NCBI GenBank assembly: GCA_040768845.1
Contig: JAXGME010000007.1
Span: 62,001 to 126,000, forward strand
Source of the DNA: JAEZHK01 sp040768845
Lineage (GTDB): Bacteria > Bacillota > Clostridia > Christensenellales > Aristaeellaceae
Direction: 5' to 3'
DNA: 64,000 nt
The translations under genes and the position numbers were made by a program. Each line of letters begins with the position of its first letter. Within the stretch, counting starts at the first letter, position 1. This document shows positions 26,703 through 35,282 of the stretch, one piece after another. The notes below the pieces were generated by a model. That model saw only the letters and a program-made list of their open reading frames with translations. It ran no database searches and had not been told where the DNA came from.

Positions 26703-28364
26703 CTATACCGATAATATTCCGCCCTTGTCGGCCGATTGGGCCAGCGCGGCGTAGCGCTTGAGGTATCCGGTCAGCGCGGGTTTCGAGAGGGGCTTCCACG
26801 CGGCGCGGCGCGCGGCCAGCTCCGCCTCCGGCACCGATAGGCATAGTCGCCTGCCGGGGATGTCGATCTCGATTTCGTCGCCTTCCCGGACCAGCGCGAT
26901 GGTTCCGCCGGCGGCGGCCTCGGGCGAAACGTGGCCGATGGCCGCGCCGCGGGTGGCGCCGGAGAACCGTCCGTCGGTAATGAGGGCCACCTGCTCGCCC
27001 AGGCCCATGCCCACGATGGCGGAGGTGGGCGAGAGCATCTCCCGCATGCCGGGGCCGCCCCTGGGGCCTTCGTAGCGGATGACCACCACGTCGCCGGGAT
27101 GGATGCGCCCGCCGTAGATGGCGTCGATGGCCTCCTCCTCGCTTTCAAACACGCGGGCGGGCCCCTTGTGGGTGAGCATCTTCGGGGAAACCGCGCTCTG
27201 CTTCACCACGGAACCGTTCTGCGCCAAATTGCCGTAGAGCACCGCCAGACCGCCTGTGGCCTGATAGGGGGCGCTCATGGGCCGGATGACTTCTGGGTTT
27301 TTGTTGGCGACGCCCGCGAGGCTCTCGGCGAAGGTCTTTCCGGAGACGTTTCGCGCGCTGCCGTCGATGAGATCGGCCGCAAGCAGCTGCGCCATCACGG
27401 CCTCGACGCCACCCGCGGCGTAAAGATCCTGCATGTGGTGGCGGCCCGCCGGCGCCAGATGGCACAGGTTGGGCGTTCTGGCGCTGGCCTCGTTGATCAT
27501 CCGGAGGTCGAAATCCACCCCCGCCTCCGAACAGATGGCCGCCAGGTGCAGCGCGGAGTTGGTGGAGCAGCCCAGCGCCATGTCCACCGCCAGCGCGTTT
27601 TTCACGGCCTTTTCGGTCAGAATATCGCGGGCGCGGAGGTTCTTTTTGAAAAGCGCCATCACCTGCTCGCCGCTCTCCTTGGCAAAGCGGATGCGCCGCG
27701 CGTACACGGCGGGGATGGTGCCGTTTCCGGGCAGCGCCAGGCCCAGCGCTTCGGTGAGACAGTTCATGGAATTGGCGGTAAACATGCCGGAGCAGGAACC
27801 GCAGCCGGGGCAGGCGCACTCCTCCACCTCGCACAGTTCCGCCTCGCCGATGGCGCCGGCCTTGAGGGCGCCCACGGCCTCAAAGACGCTGTTGAGGTCC
27901 ATGGGGCCGTCCTTCCCCTCCAGCGACAGCATCGGCCCGCCGGACACGAAAATGCAGGGCAGGTTCAGCCGCGCCGCCGCCATCAGCATGCCGGGCACGA
28001 TCTTGTCGCAGTTGGGGATGAACACCATGGCGTCAAAGGCGTGGGCCCGGGCCATGCACTCCACCGAGTCCGCGATGAGCTCGCGGGTGCACAGCGAGTA
28101 CTTCATGCCCTCGTGGCCCATGGCGATGCCGTCGCACACGCCGATCACGTTGAATTCCAGCGGCGTACCGCCGGCCGCGAGCACGCCATCCTTGACGGCC
28201 CGGGCGATCTGATTCAGGTGCGCGTGGCCGGGCACCACCTCGTTGAAGGAGTTGGCGATGCCGATGATGGGCCGCGCGATCTGGGCGTCGGTGAGGCCGC
28301 AGGCCTTGAGCAGCGACCTGTGGGGCGCGCGCTCGGCGCCCAGCTTGATCCGGTCTGAGTTCAT
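26703..28364 (-). CDS. ilvD: Dihydroxy-acid dehydratase
   Basis: A 553-residue Fe-S dehydratase acting in valine and isoleucine synthesis. Cluster and active-site motifs are FIPNCDKIVPGMLMA, CACPGCGSCSGMFTANSM and LTDGRFSGATRG. GGGGAG lies 7 nt before the ATG. The spacing to ilvC is 4 bp. Confidence 0.97.
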   Translation of the reverse strand: MNSDRIKLGAERAPHRSLLKACGLTDAQIARPIIGIANSFNEVVPGHAHLNQIARAVKDGVLAAGGTPLEFNVIGVCDGIAMGHEGMKYSLCTRELIADSVECMARAHAFDAMVFIPNCDKIVPGMLMAAARLNLPCIFVSGGPMLSLEGKDGPMDLNSVFEAVGALKAGAIGEAELCEVEECACPGCGSCSGMFTANSMNCLTEALGLALPGNGTIPAVYARRIRFAKESGEQVMALFKKNLRARDILTEKAVKNALAVDMALGCSTNSALHLAAICSEAGVDFDLRMINEASARTPNLCHLAPAGRHHMQDLYAAGGVEAVMAQLLAADLIDGSARNVSGKTFAESLAGVANKNPEVIRPMSAPYQATGGLAVLYGNLAQNGSVVKQSAVSPKMLTHKGPARVFESEEEAIDAIYGGRIHPGDVVVIRYEGPRGGPGMREMLSPTSAIVGMGLGEQVALITDGRFSGATRGAAIGHVSPEAAAGGTIALVREGDEIEIDIPGRRLCLSVPEAELAARRAAWKPLSKPALTGYLKRYAALAQSADKGGILSV

Positions 28365-28368
28365 GGCG

Positions 28369-29376
<1,008 letters not shown>

Positions 29377-29395
29377 GATTCAACACTCCTTTATT

Positions 29396-29899
29396 TTATT
29401 CCCGGGTGAGTATGTAATCGCTCCGTCCGATGGCCGTCATGCCGGTCCGGCAGAGCTCGGTTACCCGATAGGGCTCAAGGAAGTTCAGAAACGCGTCGAT
29501 TTTGGATTTTTCGCCGGTCAGTTCCACGATCATCGAATCCTGCGCCAGGTCCACCACCTTGGCGCGGAACACGCCCACCGCCTCCTGGATGTGGCTGCGC
29601 TCCTCGTGGTTGGCGCTGATCTTGATGAGCATCAGTTCGCGCACCACGGTGCGCTCCGGGTCCATCACCTTGACCACCAGCACATCGTGGAGCTTTTCCA
29701 GCTGGTGCACGATCTGCTCCTTGAGGTAATCGTCCCCGGTGGCGGAAATCGTAATGCGGGACACCTTGGGATCGTGGGTCTCCGCGACGGACAGGCTGTC
29801 GATGTTGAAGCTGCGGCGGGCAAACAACCCCGACACGCGGGTCAGGACGCCGGCTTCGTTGCGGACAAGCACCGAGAGGATGAATTTTTCCACGGCCAT
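29396..29899 (-). CDS. ilvN: Acetolactate synthase small (regulatory) subunit
   Basis: A 167-residue ACT-domain protein (LSVLVRNEAGVLTRVSGLFARR) that activates the large subunit and confers valine feedback inhibition. It is placed between ilvB and ilvC with GGAGG before the ATG. Confidence 0.95.
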   Translation of the reverse strand: MAVEKFILSVLVRNEAGVLTRVSGLFARRSFNIDSLSVAETHDPKVSRITISATGDDYLKEQIVHQLEKLHDVLVVKVMDPERTVVRELMLIKISANHEERSHIQEAVGVFRAKVVDLAQDSMIVELTGEKSKIDAFLNFLEPYRVTELCRTGMTAIGRSDYILTRE

Positions 29900-29913
29900 G
29901 GCGCGCGCCTCCT

Positions 29914-31578
29914 TCAGCTGAGTATAATCTCGTCGATGGTGCCGCCCGGCGGGATCATCGGCAGCACCCGTTCGTCCGGGTCGATGGCCGCGTCCACCAG
30001 CACGGGGCCGTCGGCGGAAAGGGCCTCGTCCAGCACCGCGTCCAACTGTCCGAGCTCCGGAAGGCGCAGGCCCCGGGCGCCGAAGGCCTCCGCCAGCAGG
30101 GCGTAGTCGGTCTTCCGGTTCAGCGTGGTCTGGGAATAGCGCTCGTCAAAGAAGATCTTCTGCCATTGCCGCACCATGCCCAGGGCGTTGTTGTTGAGGA
30201 GCACAATGGTCAGCGGCAGGCGGTTGGTGACGGCGGTGGCCAGCTCGTTGAGGTTCATGTGGAAGCTGCCGTCGGAGGTAAACAGCACCGTCCGCTTCCG
30301 GCCGGAGCCGATGCACGCGCCGATGGCCGCGCCCATGCCAAAGCCCATGGTGCCGAGGCCCCCGGAAGTGATGAACGTGCGGGGGCGCCCAAACGAGAAG
30401 TACTGGGCGGCCCACATCTGGTGCTGGCCCACGTCGGTGGCGACGATGGCGTCCTCGGGGGTCTTTTTGCGGACGGCCTCGATGAGGACCTGGGGATTCA
30501 GCCGGTCGCGCCCCATGTCCAGGCGGCTGTCGGGATCGGCCTGCAACTCGCGCACGCGGGCAAGCCAGCCGTTCTCGCGCCGGGAGATGTCCGCCTCCAG
30601 CAGCTTTTGCAGCACCTGCCGGACGTCGCCGATGAGCGCGGCGTAGGCGGGGATGTTCTTGCCGATCTCGGCGGGGTCGATGTCGATGTGCAGCACCCTG
30701 CGTCCCTTGGAGAAGGCGGCCTGATTGCCGATGGCGCGGTCGGAAAAGCGGGTGCCCACGCCGATGATGAGGTCGGCCTCATACATGGCCCGGGAGGCGG
30801 CGTACTGGCCGTGCATGCCCGTCATGCCCAGAAACAGCGGATAATCCCTCGGCACGGCGGTCAGCCCCATGATGCTGGTGCCGATGGGCGCGTGGAGCCG
30901 CCGGGACAGCTCCAGCAGTTCCTCGGTGGCGTCCGCGATCACCGCGCCGCCGCCCGCGTAGAGGAAAGGGCGCTCGGCCCCGCGGATGAGCCGGACGGCC
31001 TCGTCAAAGTCCGCCCGACGGATCTCGGGCGCGGCCGGCGCCGGGGCGGTTGCCGCGGGTTCGTAATCCCACCGGGCCAGCTGCACATCCTTGGGGATGT
31101 CGATCAGAACCGGGCCCGGGCGGCCGCCGCGGGCGATATGAAAGGCTTCGCGCACGGTATCGGCCAGCCTGCGCACGTCCTTGACGATGTAGTTGTGCTT
31201 GGTGATGGGCATGGTGACGCCGGTGATGTCCACCTCCTGAAAGCCGTCGCGGCCGATGGACGTGGAAGGCACGTTGCCGGTGATGGCCACCAGCGGCGTG
31301 GAGTCCAGGTGCGCCGTGGCGATGCCGGTCACGAGGTTCGTCGCGCCGGGACCGGAGGTGGCGATCACCACGCCCACCTTGCCGGTGGCGCGGGCATAGC
31401 CGTCCGCGGCGTGGCAGGCGCCCTGCTCGTGGCAGGTGATATAATGGGTGATCCGGTCAGCGTTTTTGTAAAGCTCGTCGTAGATGTTCAGCACAAAGCC
31501 GCCCGGATATCCGAAGACGGCGTCGACGCCCTGCTCGGCCAGCGTCTCAATGAGAATCTGCGCGCCTGTCATCTGCAT
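29914..31578 (-). CDS. ilvB: Acetolactate synthase large subunit
   Basis: The 554-residue ThDP enzyme makes acetolactate or acetohydroxybutyrate. GYPGGFVLNIYD, the ThDP Glu in ITCHEQGACHAADGYARATG and the C-terminal GDGSFHMN-type motif (SDGSFHMNLNEL) are present. The ATG at 31578 follows GGAGG by 7 nt. It is first in the ilv-leu operon, behind a 340-nt leader with a peptide and a terminator. Confidence 0.97.
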   Translation of the reverse strand: MQMTGAQILIETLAEQGVDAVFGYPGGFVLNIYDELYKNADRITHYITCHEQGACHAADGYARATGKVGVVIATSGPGATNLVTGIATAHLDSTPLVAITGNVPSTSIGRDGFQEVDITGVTMPITKHNYIVKDVRRLADTVREAFHIARGGRPGPVLIDIPKDVQLARWDYEPAATAPAPAAPEIRRADFDEAVRLIRGAERPFLYAGGGAVIADATEELLELSRRLHAPIGTSIMGLTAVPRDYPLFLGMTGMHGQYAASRAMYEADLIIGVGTRFSDRAIGNQAAFSKGRRVLHIDIDPAEIGKNIPAYAALIGDVRQVLQKLLEADISRRENGWLARVRELQADPDSRLDMGRDRLNPQVLIEAVRKKTPEDAIVATDVGQHQMWAAQYFSFGRPRTFITSGGLGTMGFGMGAAIGACIGSGRKRTVLFTSDGSFHMNLNELATAVTNRLPLTIVLLNNNALGMVRQWQKIFFDERYSQTTLNRKTDYALLAEAFGARGLRLPELGQLDAVLDEALSADGPVLVDAAIDPDERVLPMIPPGGTIDEIILS

Positions 31579-31664
31579 AATATTCCCTCCCGCGTATATT
31601 TGGCATCGTCCCTCGGCCGATCCGGGACGACACAGCGGGGCCGCCTTCTTCGCGTGCCGCTCAT
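31569..31664 (-). CDS. Possible 31-residue upstream ORF overlapping the ilvB start
   Basis: An ATG at 31664 stands 6 nt after a perfect AAGGAGG; the frame is Arg-rich (MSGTRRRRPRCVVPDRPRDD at the N-terminus) and stops with TGA at 31569, overlapping the first ten bases of ilvB. It lies after the attenuator terminator, so it would be translated only on read-through transcripts and could couple translation to ilvB. No homology is recognised; it may be an accidental frame. Confidence 0.4.
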   Translation of the reverse strand: MSGTRRRRPRCVVPDRPRDDAKYTREGILCR

Positions 31665-31721
31665 TTGGATGCCTCCTTTGCCGCGCCCCTTCGCGCGTCC
31701 GTTTCATGGCCCCGTCGCTAT

Positions 31722-31762
31722 GAAAAATCCCCTGCCGGTGCTGTTGCACTCTGGCAGGGGAT
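31722..31762 (-). terminator. Attenuator terminator of the ilv-leu operon
   Basis: A perfect 10-bp stem (31762-31753 with 31736-31727, ATCCCCTGCC/GGCAGGGGAT) with a 16-nt loop is followed by TTTTC on the minus strand. It lies between the leader peptide and ilvB, before the structural genes, so it must be regulated. GATCCCC at its base (31763-31757) is complementary to GGGGATC in leader codons 25-27 (31826-31820). Confidence 0.85.
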
Positions 31763-31784
31763 CAAGCGAACCGCTTGTATGGCC

Positions 31785-31898
31785 CTATTGGCCGCCCTGT
31801 TCCGCGCGTACAACAACCCGATCCCCGGCTTCGACTAGTACAAGTACGATGCCGGCGATAATAATCAGGATGTTGACGATGGCGAAAAGGTTCTGCAT
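31785..31898 (-). CDS. Branched-chain-rich leader peptide of the ilv-leu operon
   Basis: A 37-residue frame starting at ATG 31898, with GGGAG upstream. Residues 7-22 are IVNILIIIAGIVLVLV (13 of 16 are Ile, Leu or Val), and V28-V30 add three valines; 17 of 37 residues are branched-chain. Codons 25-27 contain the strand complementary to the terminator base, and codons 34-35 hold CAGGG, which can also pair with CCCTG of the terminator arm. This matches the design of enteric IlvL-type leaders. A small membrane protein is the alternative reading. Confidence 0.75.
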   Translation of the reverse strand: MQNLFAIVNILIIIAGIVLVLVEAGDRVVVRAEQGGQ

Positions 31899-31925
31899 GA
31901 TGACGCTCCCGATTGAATTTTCATC

Positions 31926-31954
31926 AATATACCACCGGGTTTGCCCGCTGTCAA
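31926..31954 (-). promoter_or_regulatory. Promoter of the ilv-leu operon
   Basis: A perfect TTGACA -35 (31954-31949), a 17-bp spacer and TATATT -10 (31931-31926). The predicted transcript starts near 31919, about 20 nt before the leader peptide. Confidence 0.9.
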
Positions 31955-32022
31955 GCGGTTTTCCGATCTTTCACAGGATTTTACCAATTTAGCGCGGCAG
32001 CGAGCAAAACCCCCATCAAGGC

Positions 32023-32505
32023 TCACAGGGGGCGGTACATGGGCACGATGTCCTCGTATTTTCCGTTCATCCGGAAGCCGCCGGGGATCACGCCCAGGCG
32101 GGAAAAGCCCAGCTTTTCATATAGCCGCAGCGCGGCCGCGTTGGTTTTGACCACGGCGTTGAACTGCATGATGCGAAAGCCCATGTCCCTCGCGGTTTCC
32201 ATTGAGTGGCGCACCAGCGCCTCACCCGCGCCCATGCCCCGGGCCGCCGCGTCCACCGCATAGCTGCAGTTGGCGATGTGGGCGCAGCGCCCCACGCTGT
32301 TGGGGTGCAGAATATACAGCCCGACCGGCGCGCCGCCGGCTGAAGCGACGCCGCAAAAATGCTGCGCGGCGAAAAACGCCTCCGCCTCCGACGGCGAAAG
32401 GGGGTTCTCCTGCGGAAAGGCGACGCCCTCGGCCACCACCTGGTTCCAGATGCGCGTCATTTCGGGGAGGTCTGTCTTTTGGTATTCTCTTACGGTGGCA
32501 AACAT
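32023..32505 (-). CDS. GNAT-family N-acetyltransferase
   Basis: A 160-residue single-domain acetyltransferase. The acetyl-CoA loop reads DAAARGMGAGEALVRHSM and the C-terminal strand-helix NAAALRLYEKLGFSRLG is typical. The ATG at 32505 follows GGAGG. Substrate unknown; phosphinothricin-type or metabolite acetylases are the nearest general class. It is monocistronic after the encapsulin terminator. Confidence 0.85.
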   Translation of the reverse strand: MFATVREYQKTDLPEMTRIWNQVVAEGVAFPQENPLSPSEAEAFFAAQHFCGVASAGGAPVGLYILHPNSVGRCAHIANCSYAVDAAARGMGAGEALVRHSMETARDMGFRIMQFNAVVKTNAAALRLYEKLGFSRLGVIPGGFRMNGKYEDIVPMYRPL

Positions 32506-32520
32506 GCGCGCCCCTCCGTC

Positions 32521-32553
32521 AAAAATCGCCCGCATTGCGGCGCAATGCGGGCG
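32521..32553 (-). terminator. Intrinsic terminator after the encapsulin gene
   Basis: A perfect 12-bp stem (32553-32542 with 32538-32527) with a 3-nt loop, followed by ATTTTTGA on the minus strand. Confidence 0.9.
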
Positions 32554-32568
32554 GGAATGCAATCGGCC

Positions 32569-33384
32569 TCAGTCAAAGACTACGATGGCGTCGCCCCGCT
32601 TGATCCGGGGCAGTACGGTTTCGACGATGCGCAGCGAATGGTTGAGATCCTTGAGCTCAAGGTAGGACACCGAGAAGTCCACGCCCAGCGCCAGATCCAT
32701 GTTGATGGGTTCGGCGGCCACCAGAACGGCCCGGTTCGCGCCCAGCACCGGGGTGCGCAGCACGCGGCCCTCCAGCAGCGCGGCCACGCGCTCAATTTCC
32801 ATCCTGCCGACGGCCGGCTGGATGCGCTGCATCTGCGCGTACAGGTTGGGGCTGACCACCAGCGCCATGCGGCCCCAGAAGCCCTTGTCGATCAGCAGTT
32901 CGACAGCCTTGGCCACGTCGGCAAAGGGGGTTTCGCCCTTCGACCAGTCGCCGCGCTTCAGGTGGGTCGCGTCCTTCGCGCCGAAAAGGCCCGGCACGCC
33001 CAGCGCCTCGCTGCCAAAGAAGATCAATCTGTCCTCGCTTTTCGCAGCCTCCGCGGCAGCGGCCGACGCCGCCGTCAGGTCCAGCGGAAGGCCGTTCTTC
33101 TCGCTGAATTCCAGGTCGCGCCAGGAGAGCTGAAAATCCCTGTACAAAAGCGGGATCTCCCGGAACGCGCGGCCCGACCGGCGCACCATTGCGCCGTCAT
33201 CCTCATCGCCCGCCGCGTTCAAATCGTCCACCGGCACGCTCAGCGCGCCGGAACCCAGCGGGCCGTACAGGCTGAGAAACCGCCTGCCAATCAGCGCCTT
33301 TTTCGCGGTGTCCACCACGGCACCGTCAATGCCGGCCCAGAGTTCTTCGGAAAAAGGGGCGCTGCCCCTCGAAAGAAAATCCAT
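32569..33384 (-). CDS. Encapsulin shell protein (family 1)
   Basis: A 271-residue HK97-fold protein (linocin M18/encapsulin family). Typical features are the N-terminal MDFLSRGSAPFSEELWAGID, the RDFQLSWRDLE segment of the E-loop, and the C-terminal LGVDFSVSYLELKDLNHSL and ETVLPRIK blocks. These proteins assemble into a proteinaceous nanocompartment that binds cargo through short C-terminal peptides. It is encoded 12 bp after an encapsulated ferritin, so the compartment is probably an iron store. Confidence 0.95.
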   Translation of the reverse strand: MDFLSRGSAPFSEELWAGIDGAVVDTAKKALIGRRFLSLYGPLGSGALSVPVDDLNAAGDEDDGAMVRRSGRAFREIPLLYRDFQLSWRDLEFSEKNGLPLDLTAASAAAAEAAKSEDRLIFFGSEALGVPGLFGAKDATHLKRGDWSKGETPFADVAKAVELLIDKGFWGRMALVVSPNLYAQMQRIQPAVGRMEIERVAALLEGRVLRTPVLGANRAVLVAAEPINMDLALGVDFSVSYLELKDLNHSLRIVETVLPRIKRGDAIVVFD

Positions 33385-33396
33385 GTTCGTCCCTCC

Positions 33397-33744
33397 TTAC
33401 GGGTCAATCAGGCTGCCGACGGAAGGCGCGGAAGCGGCGGACGACAGGCCCAGCTCCTCCAGCATTTCCCGGACTTCGCCTTCGCCGGCGGCAAAGTGCT
33501 CCGCCTCCTCGGGGTCCAGGTACCGGAGCAGCGACATCAGTTCGCCCACATGGGCCTTTTCCTCGTCCCGAATATCCGCGATGACCTTTTTCGCCACCGC
33601 GTCGTCGGTCGCCTGCACGTGCGCGTCGTAGAGGTAGATCGCTTCCAGTTCGCCGGCAATGTCCAGGCGAACGGCCTGAATCAGTTCTCCCTTTGTCAGC
33701 TTGCGGTTGACGTTGCCCTGAAACGGATTGGCAAAATTCGGCAT
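33397..33744 (-). CDS. Encapsulated ferritin-like cargo protein (EncFtn)
   Basis: A 115-residue two-helix ferroxidase. The metal ligands appear in GELEAIYLYDAHVQ and DEEKAHVGEL (ExxH), the EncFtn pattern. After a flexible linker the protein ends SAPSVGSLIDP, resembling the SxGSL-type encapsulin targeting peptide. It oxidises Fe2+ inside the shell in characterised homologues. The start is ATG 33744 behind GGGAGGGG. Confidence 0.93.
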   Translation of the reverse strand: MPNFANPFQGNVNRKLTKGELIQAVRLDIAGELEAIYLYDAHVQATDDAVAKKVIADIRDEEKAHVGELMSLLRYLDPEEAEHFAAGEGEVREMLEELGLSSAASAPSVGSLIDP

Positions 33745-33800
33745 AATTCCGTCCCCTCCCAACACAGCTTTGGCCGAATATCCGGCCTGATTCGTCCTTT

Positions 33801-33830
33801 TATATACCCCATAATCCCTGCCGGAAACAA
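33801..33830 (-). promoter_or_regulatory. Possible promoter of the encapsulin operon
   Basis: TTGTTT (33830-33825), 18 bp, TATATA (33806-33801), just after the flavodoxin terminator and 57 nt before the EncFtn start. The encapsulin genes can thus be expressed separately from flavodoxin. Confidence 0.5.
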
Positions 33831-33840
33831 GGAATTGCGC

Positions 33841-33871
33841 AAAAACGGCCGGCGGGCAGCGCCCGCCGGCC
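33841..33871 (-). terminator. Intrinsic terminator after flavodoxin
   Basis: A perfect 11-bp GC stem (33871-33861 with 33857-33847) with a 3-nt loop and five T on the minus strand. Confidence 0.9.
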
Positions 33872-33885
33872 AGATAAAACCCGTT

Positions 33886-34299
33886 TTACGACGCCGCGAA
33901 CCGCTCCGCGAAGGCGCGGCACGCATTAAGCGCATCCTCGTCGGGCGCCTCGTTGACCATCATTCCGCTCTCAAACAGCTTGCCGCCCGCCGCCTGAACG
34001 CGCTTTTCCCACTCGCGCATCCACTCGCCGTCGCCCCAGCCGTAGGAGCCGAAGAGCGCCACCGCCTTGCCCGCAAGGCTTCCCTCAAGCGCCGTGAAGA
34101 AGGGTTCAAACGCCTCCTCTTCCAGCACCTCCGCGCCCATTGCCGGGCACCCCAGCATCAGCTTTTCAAAGGCAGCGGCCGCTTCCGAAGTGGTGCCGGA
34201 GACCTCCACCGCCTCCGCCTTTGCGCCTTCGGCCATGGCCTTCGCCATCTGCTCCGTGTTTCCGGTTCCGCTCCAGTAATAAATGCCGATATTTCCCAT
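33886..34299 (-). CDS. Short-chain flavodoxin
   Basis: A 137-residue FMN protein. The phosphate loop is YYWSGTGNTEQMA; the isoalloxazine loops are LGCPAMGAE and LFGSYGWGDGEW. Flavodoxin replaces ferredoxin when iron is scarce, which fits its place next to DUF3793 and an iron-storage compartment. Confidence 0.93.
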   Translation of the reverse strand: MGNIGIYYWSGTGNTEQMAKAMAEGAKAEAVEVSGTTSEAAAAFEKLMLGCPAMGAEVLEEEAFEPFFTALEGSLAGKAVALFGSYGWGDGEWMREWEKRVQAAGGKLFESGMMVNEAPDEDALNACRAFAERFAAS

Positions 34300-34312
34300 A
34301 AAAATTTCCTTT

Positions 34313-34858
34313 CTACGCCGCGCGCAGGATTTCCTGAAGCGTCATGCCCCGCTCGAGGAAGATCAGCATGCGCTCGCGGCATTGTCGATATGCGCAAAAC
34401 AGGCATTTTGCCCGCTCCACATCGTGATAGACCTTCCACGGACCCGAGAGCGCGCAGCCTGCGCCGCCGTACTTGATAAAGGCGGCCACATCCCGCGCCG
34501 GATACCCCAGGAACAGCCCGATTTCATGGGGGAAACCCCCGCCGGACGCCAGCAGCCGGCGTTGAAGGCAGCCCAGCTTGTCCGCGCCGTAGCCGAATTC
34601 GTCCAGGATTCCCCGGGCCACCGAACCGGCAAGGTCCCGCTGAAGCTGGTCCGGCCGGTAGGCGTAAATCAGCGCGCCGCAGGGCGTGCGCAGCACCCGG
34701 AGGCGTACACCCTTCTCCCCCAGCAGCCGCTTCAGCGACCCCATCGAGGTGCGGACGCGCCGGAAGCGATCCCACCGCACCGTGAACATGCTGCCGGTCT
34801 TGTCGCCCAGAAGCGTCGCGGCCAGGTAGCGGGCGGCCATCTTCTCCAGCTCGGACAT
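34313..34858 (-). CDS. DUF3793 family protein
   Basis: A 181-residue protein with a conserved layout: RTPCGALIYAYRPDQL in the middle, FPHEIGLFLGYPARDVAAFI, and a C-terminal FCAYRQCRERM. I recognise it as DUF3793, a family of unknown function often found beside flavodoxins and ferrous-iron genes in Clostridia. The ATG at 34858 follows AGGAG. It is 13 bp upstream of flavodoxin in one transcript. Confidence 0.8.
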   Translation of the reverse strand: MSELEKMAARYLAATLLGDKTGSMFTVRWDRFRRVRTSMGSLKRLLGEKGVRLRVLRTPCGALIYAYRPDQLQRDLAGSVARGILDEFGYGADKLGCLQRRLLASGGGFPHEIGLFLGYPARDVAAFIKYGGAGCALSGPWKVYHDVERAKCLFCAYRQCRERMLIFLERGMTLQEILRAA

Positions 34859-34923
34859 CCGATCGCTCCTCGCATTGATCATAACAAACCGTATCATAAC
34901 CGGCATGGCCGGGAGAAAGCATC

Positions 34924-35015
34924 CGTCCGGGCGGACGACCCGGACGGCGGCGCGCGGGCTTGAGCACCCCGCGCGCCGGCAAAGGGGGGTTCGGACAATG
35001 TGCGTTCATCCGAAC
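34924..35015 (-). ncRNA. Structured 5' leader of the DUF3793-flavodoxin operon
   Basis: Between the promoter and the start codon lie about 250 nt without a convincing gene. Three consecutive hairpins are perfect: 35015-35009 with 34995-34989 (7 bp), 34976-34968 with 34958-34950 (9 bp) and 34946-34939 with 34931-34924 (8 bp). There is no T-run, so it is not a terminator. It may be a regulatory RNA or a stable untranslated leader. The remainder of 34859-35338 holds the promoter, a palindrome and a repeat. Confidence 0.45.
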
Positions 35016-35089
35016 TGCCGGGGCCCGCACGCCGTTCCCACCACCGCGCGGACAGCCCGGACGGGCGCAAGGGAGGACTTCGCCCGTCA

Positions 35090-35105
35090 GTTAGTTTAAA
35101 CTAAC
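35090..35105. promoter_or_regulatory. Palindromic operator at the iron-module promoter
   Basis: GTTAGTTTAAACTAAC is a perfect 16-bp palindrome centred about 20 bp downstream of the -10, over the start of transcription. TTAG...CTAA half-sites recall DtxR/IdeR/MntR-type metal-regulator boxes, and the genes downstream are iron-related, so a metal-dependent repressor is inferred. Confidence 0.65.
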
Positions 35106-35115
35106 CTCTGGCCAT

Positions 35116-35144
35116 AGAATAGCAAAACAGTCGGGATTTGTCAA
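35116..35144 (-). promoter_or_regulatory. Promoter of the DUF3793-flavodoxin operon
   Basis: A perfect TTGACA -35 (35144-35139), 17-bp spacer and TATTCT -10 (35121-35116). Confidence 0.85.
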
Positions 35145-35282
35145 CAGCGCAGCGTGTTAAAATCAGGGAAAGCCTCTCGGCTTCCCCCGTCCATCAAAAG
35201 TGCGCCCAGCCCGCGTCGGAAAAGCCCCGCCCCCTGGTGGTTCGTCCACTACAGAATCTGCGCTATCGTCGGTTCTTTTCGG

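Noticed and set aside
31579..31919. T-box or other tRNA-sensing leader before ilvB
   Set aside because: No T-box sequence precedes the terminator; the short coding frame and its complementary segments explain the leader better.
34524..35030. A 168-residue minus-strand frame covering the iron-module leader
   Set aside because: Its composition is Pro/Arg/Gly-biased and it overlaps the DUF3793 gene in another frame; it looks like a GC-driven shadow.
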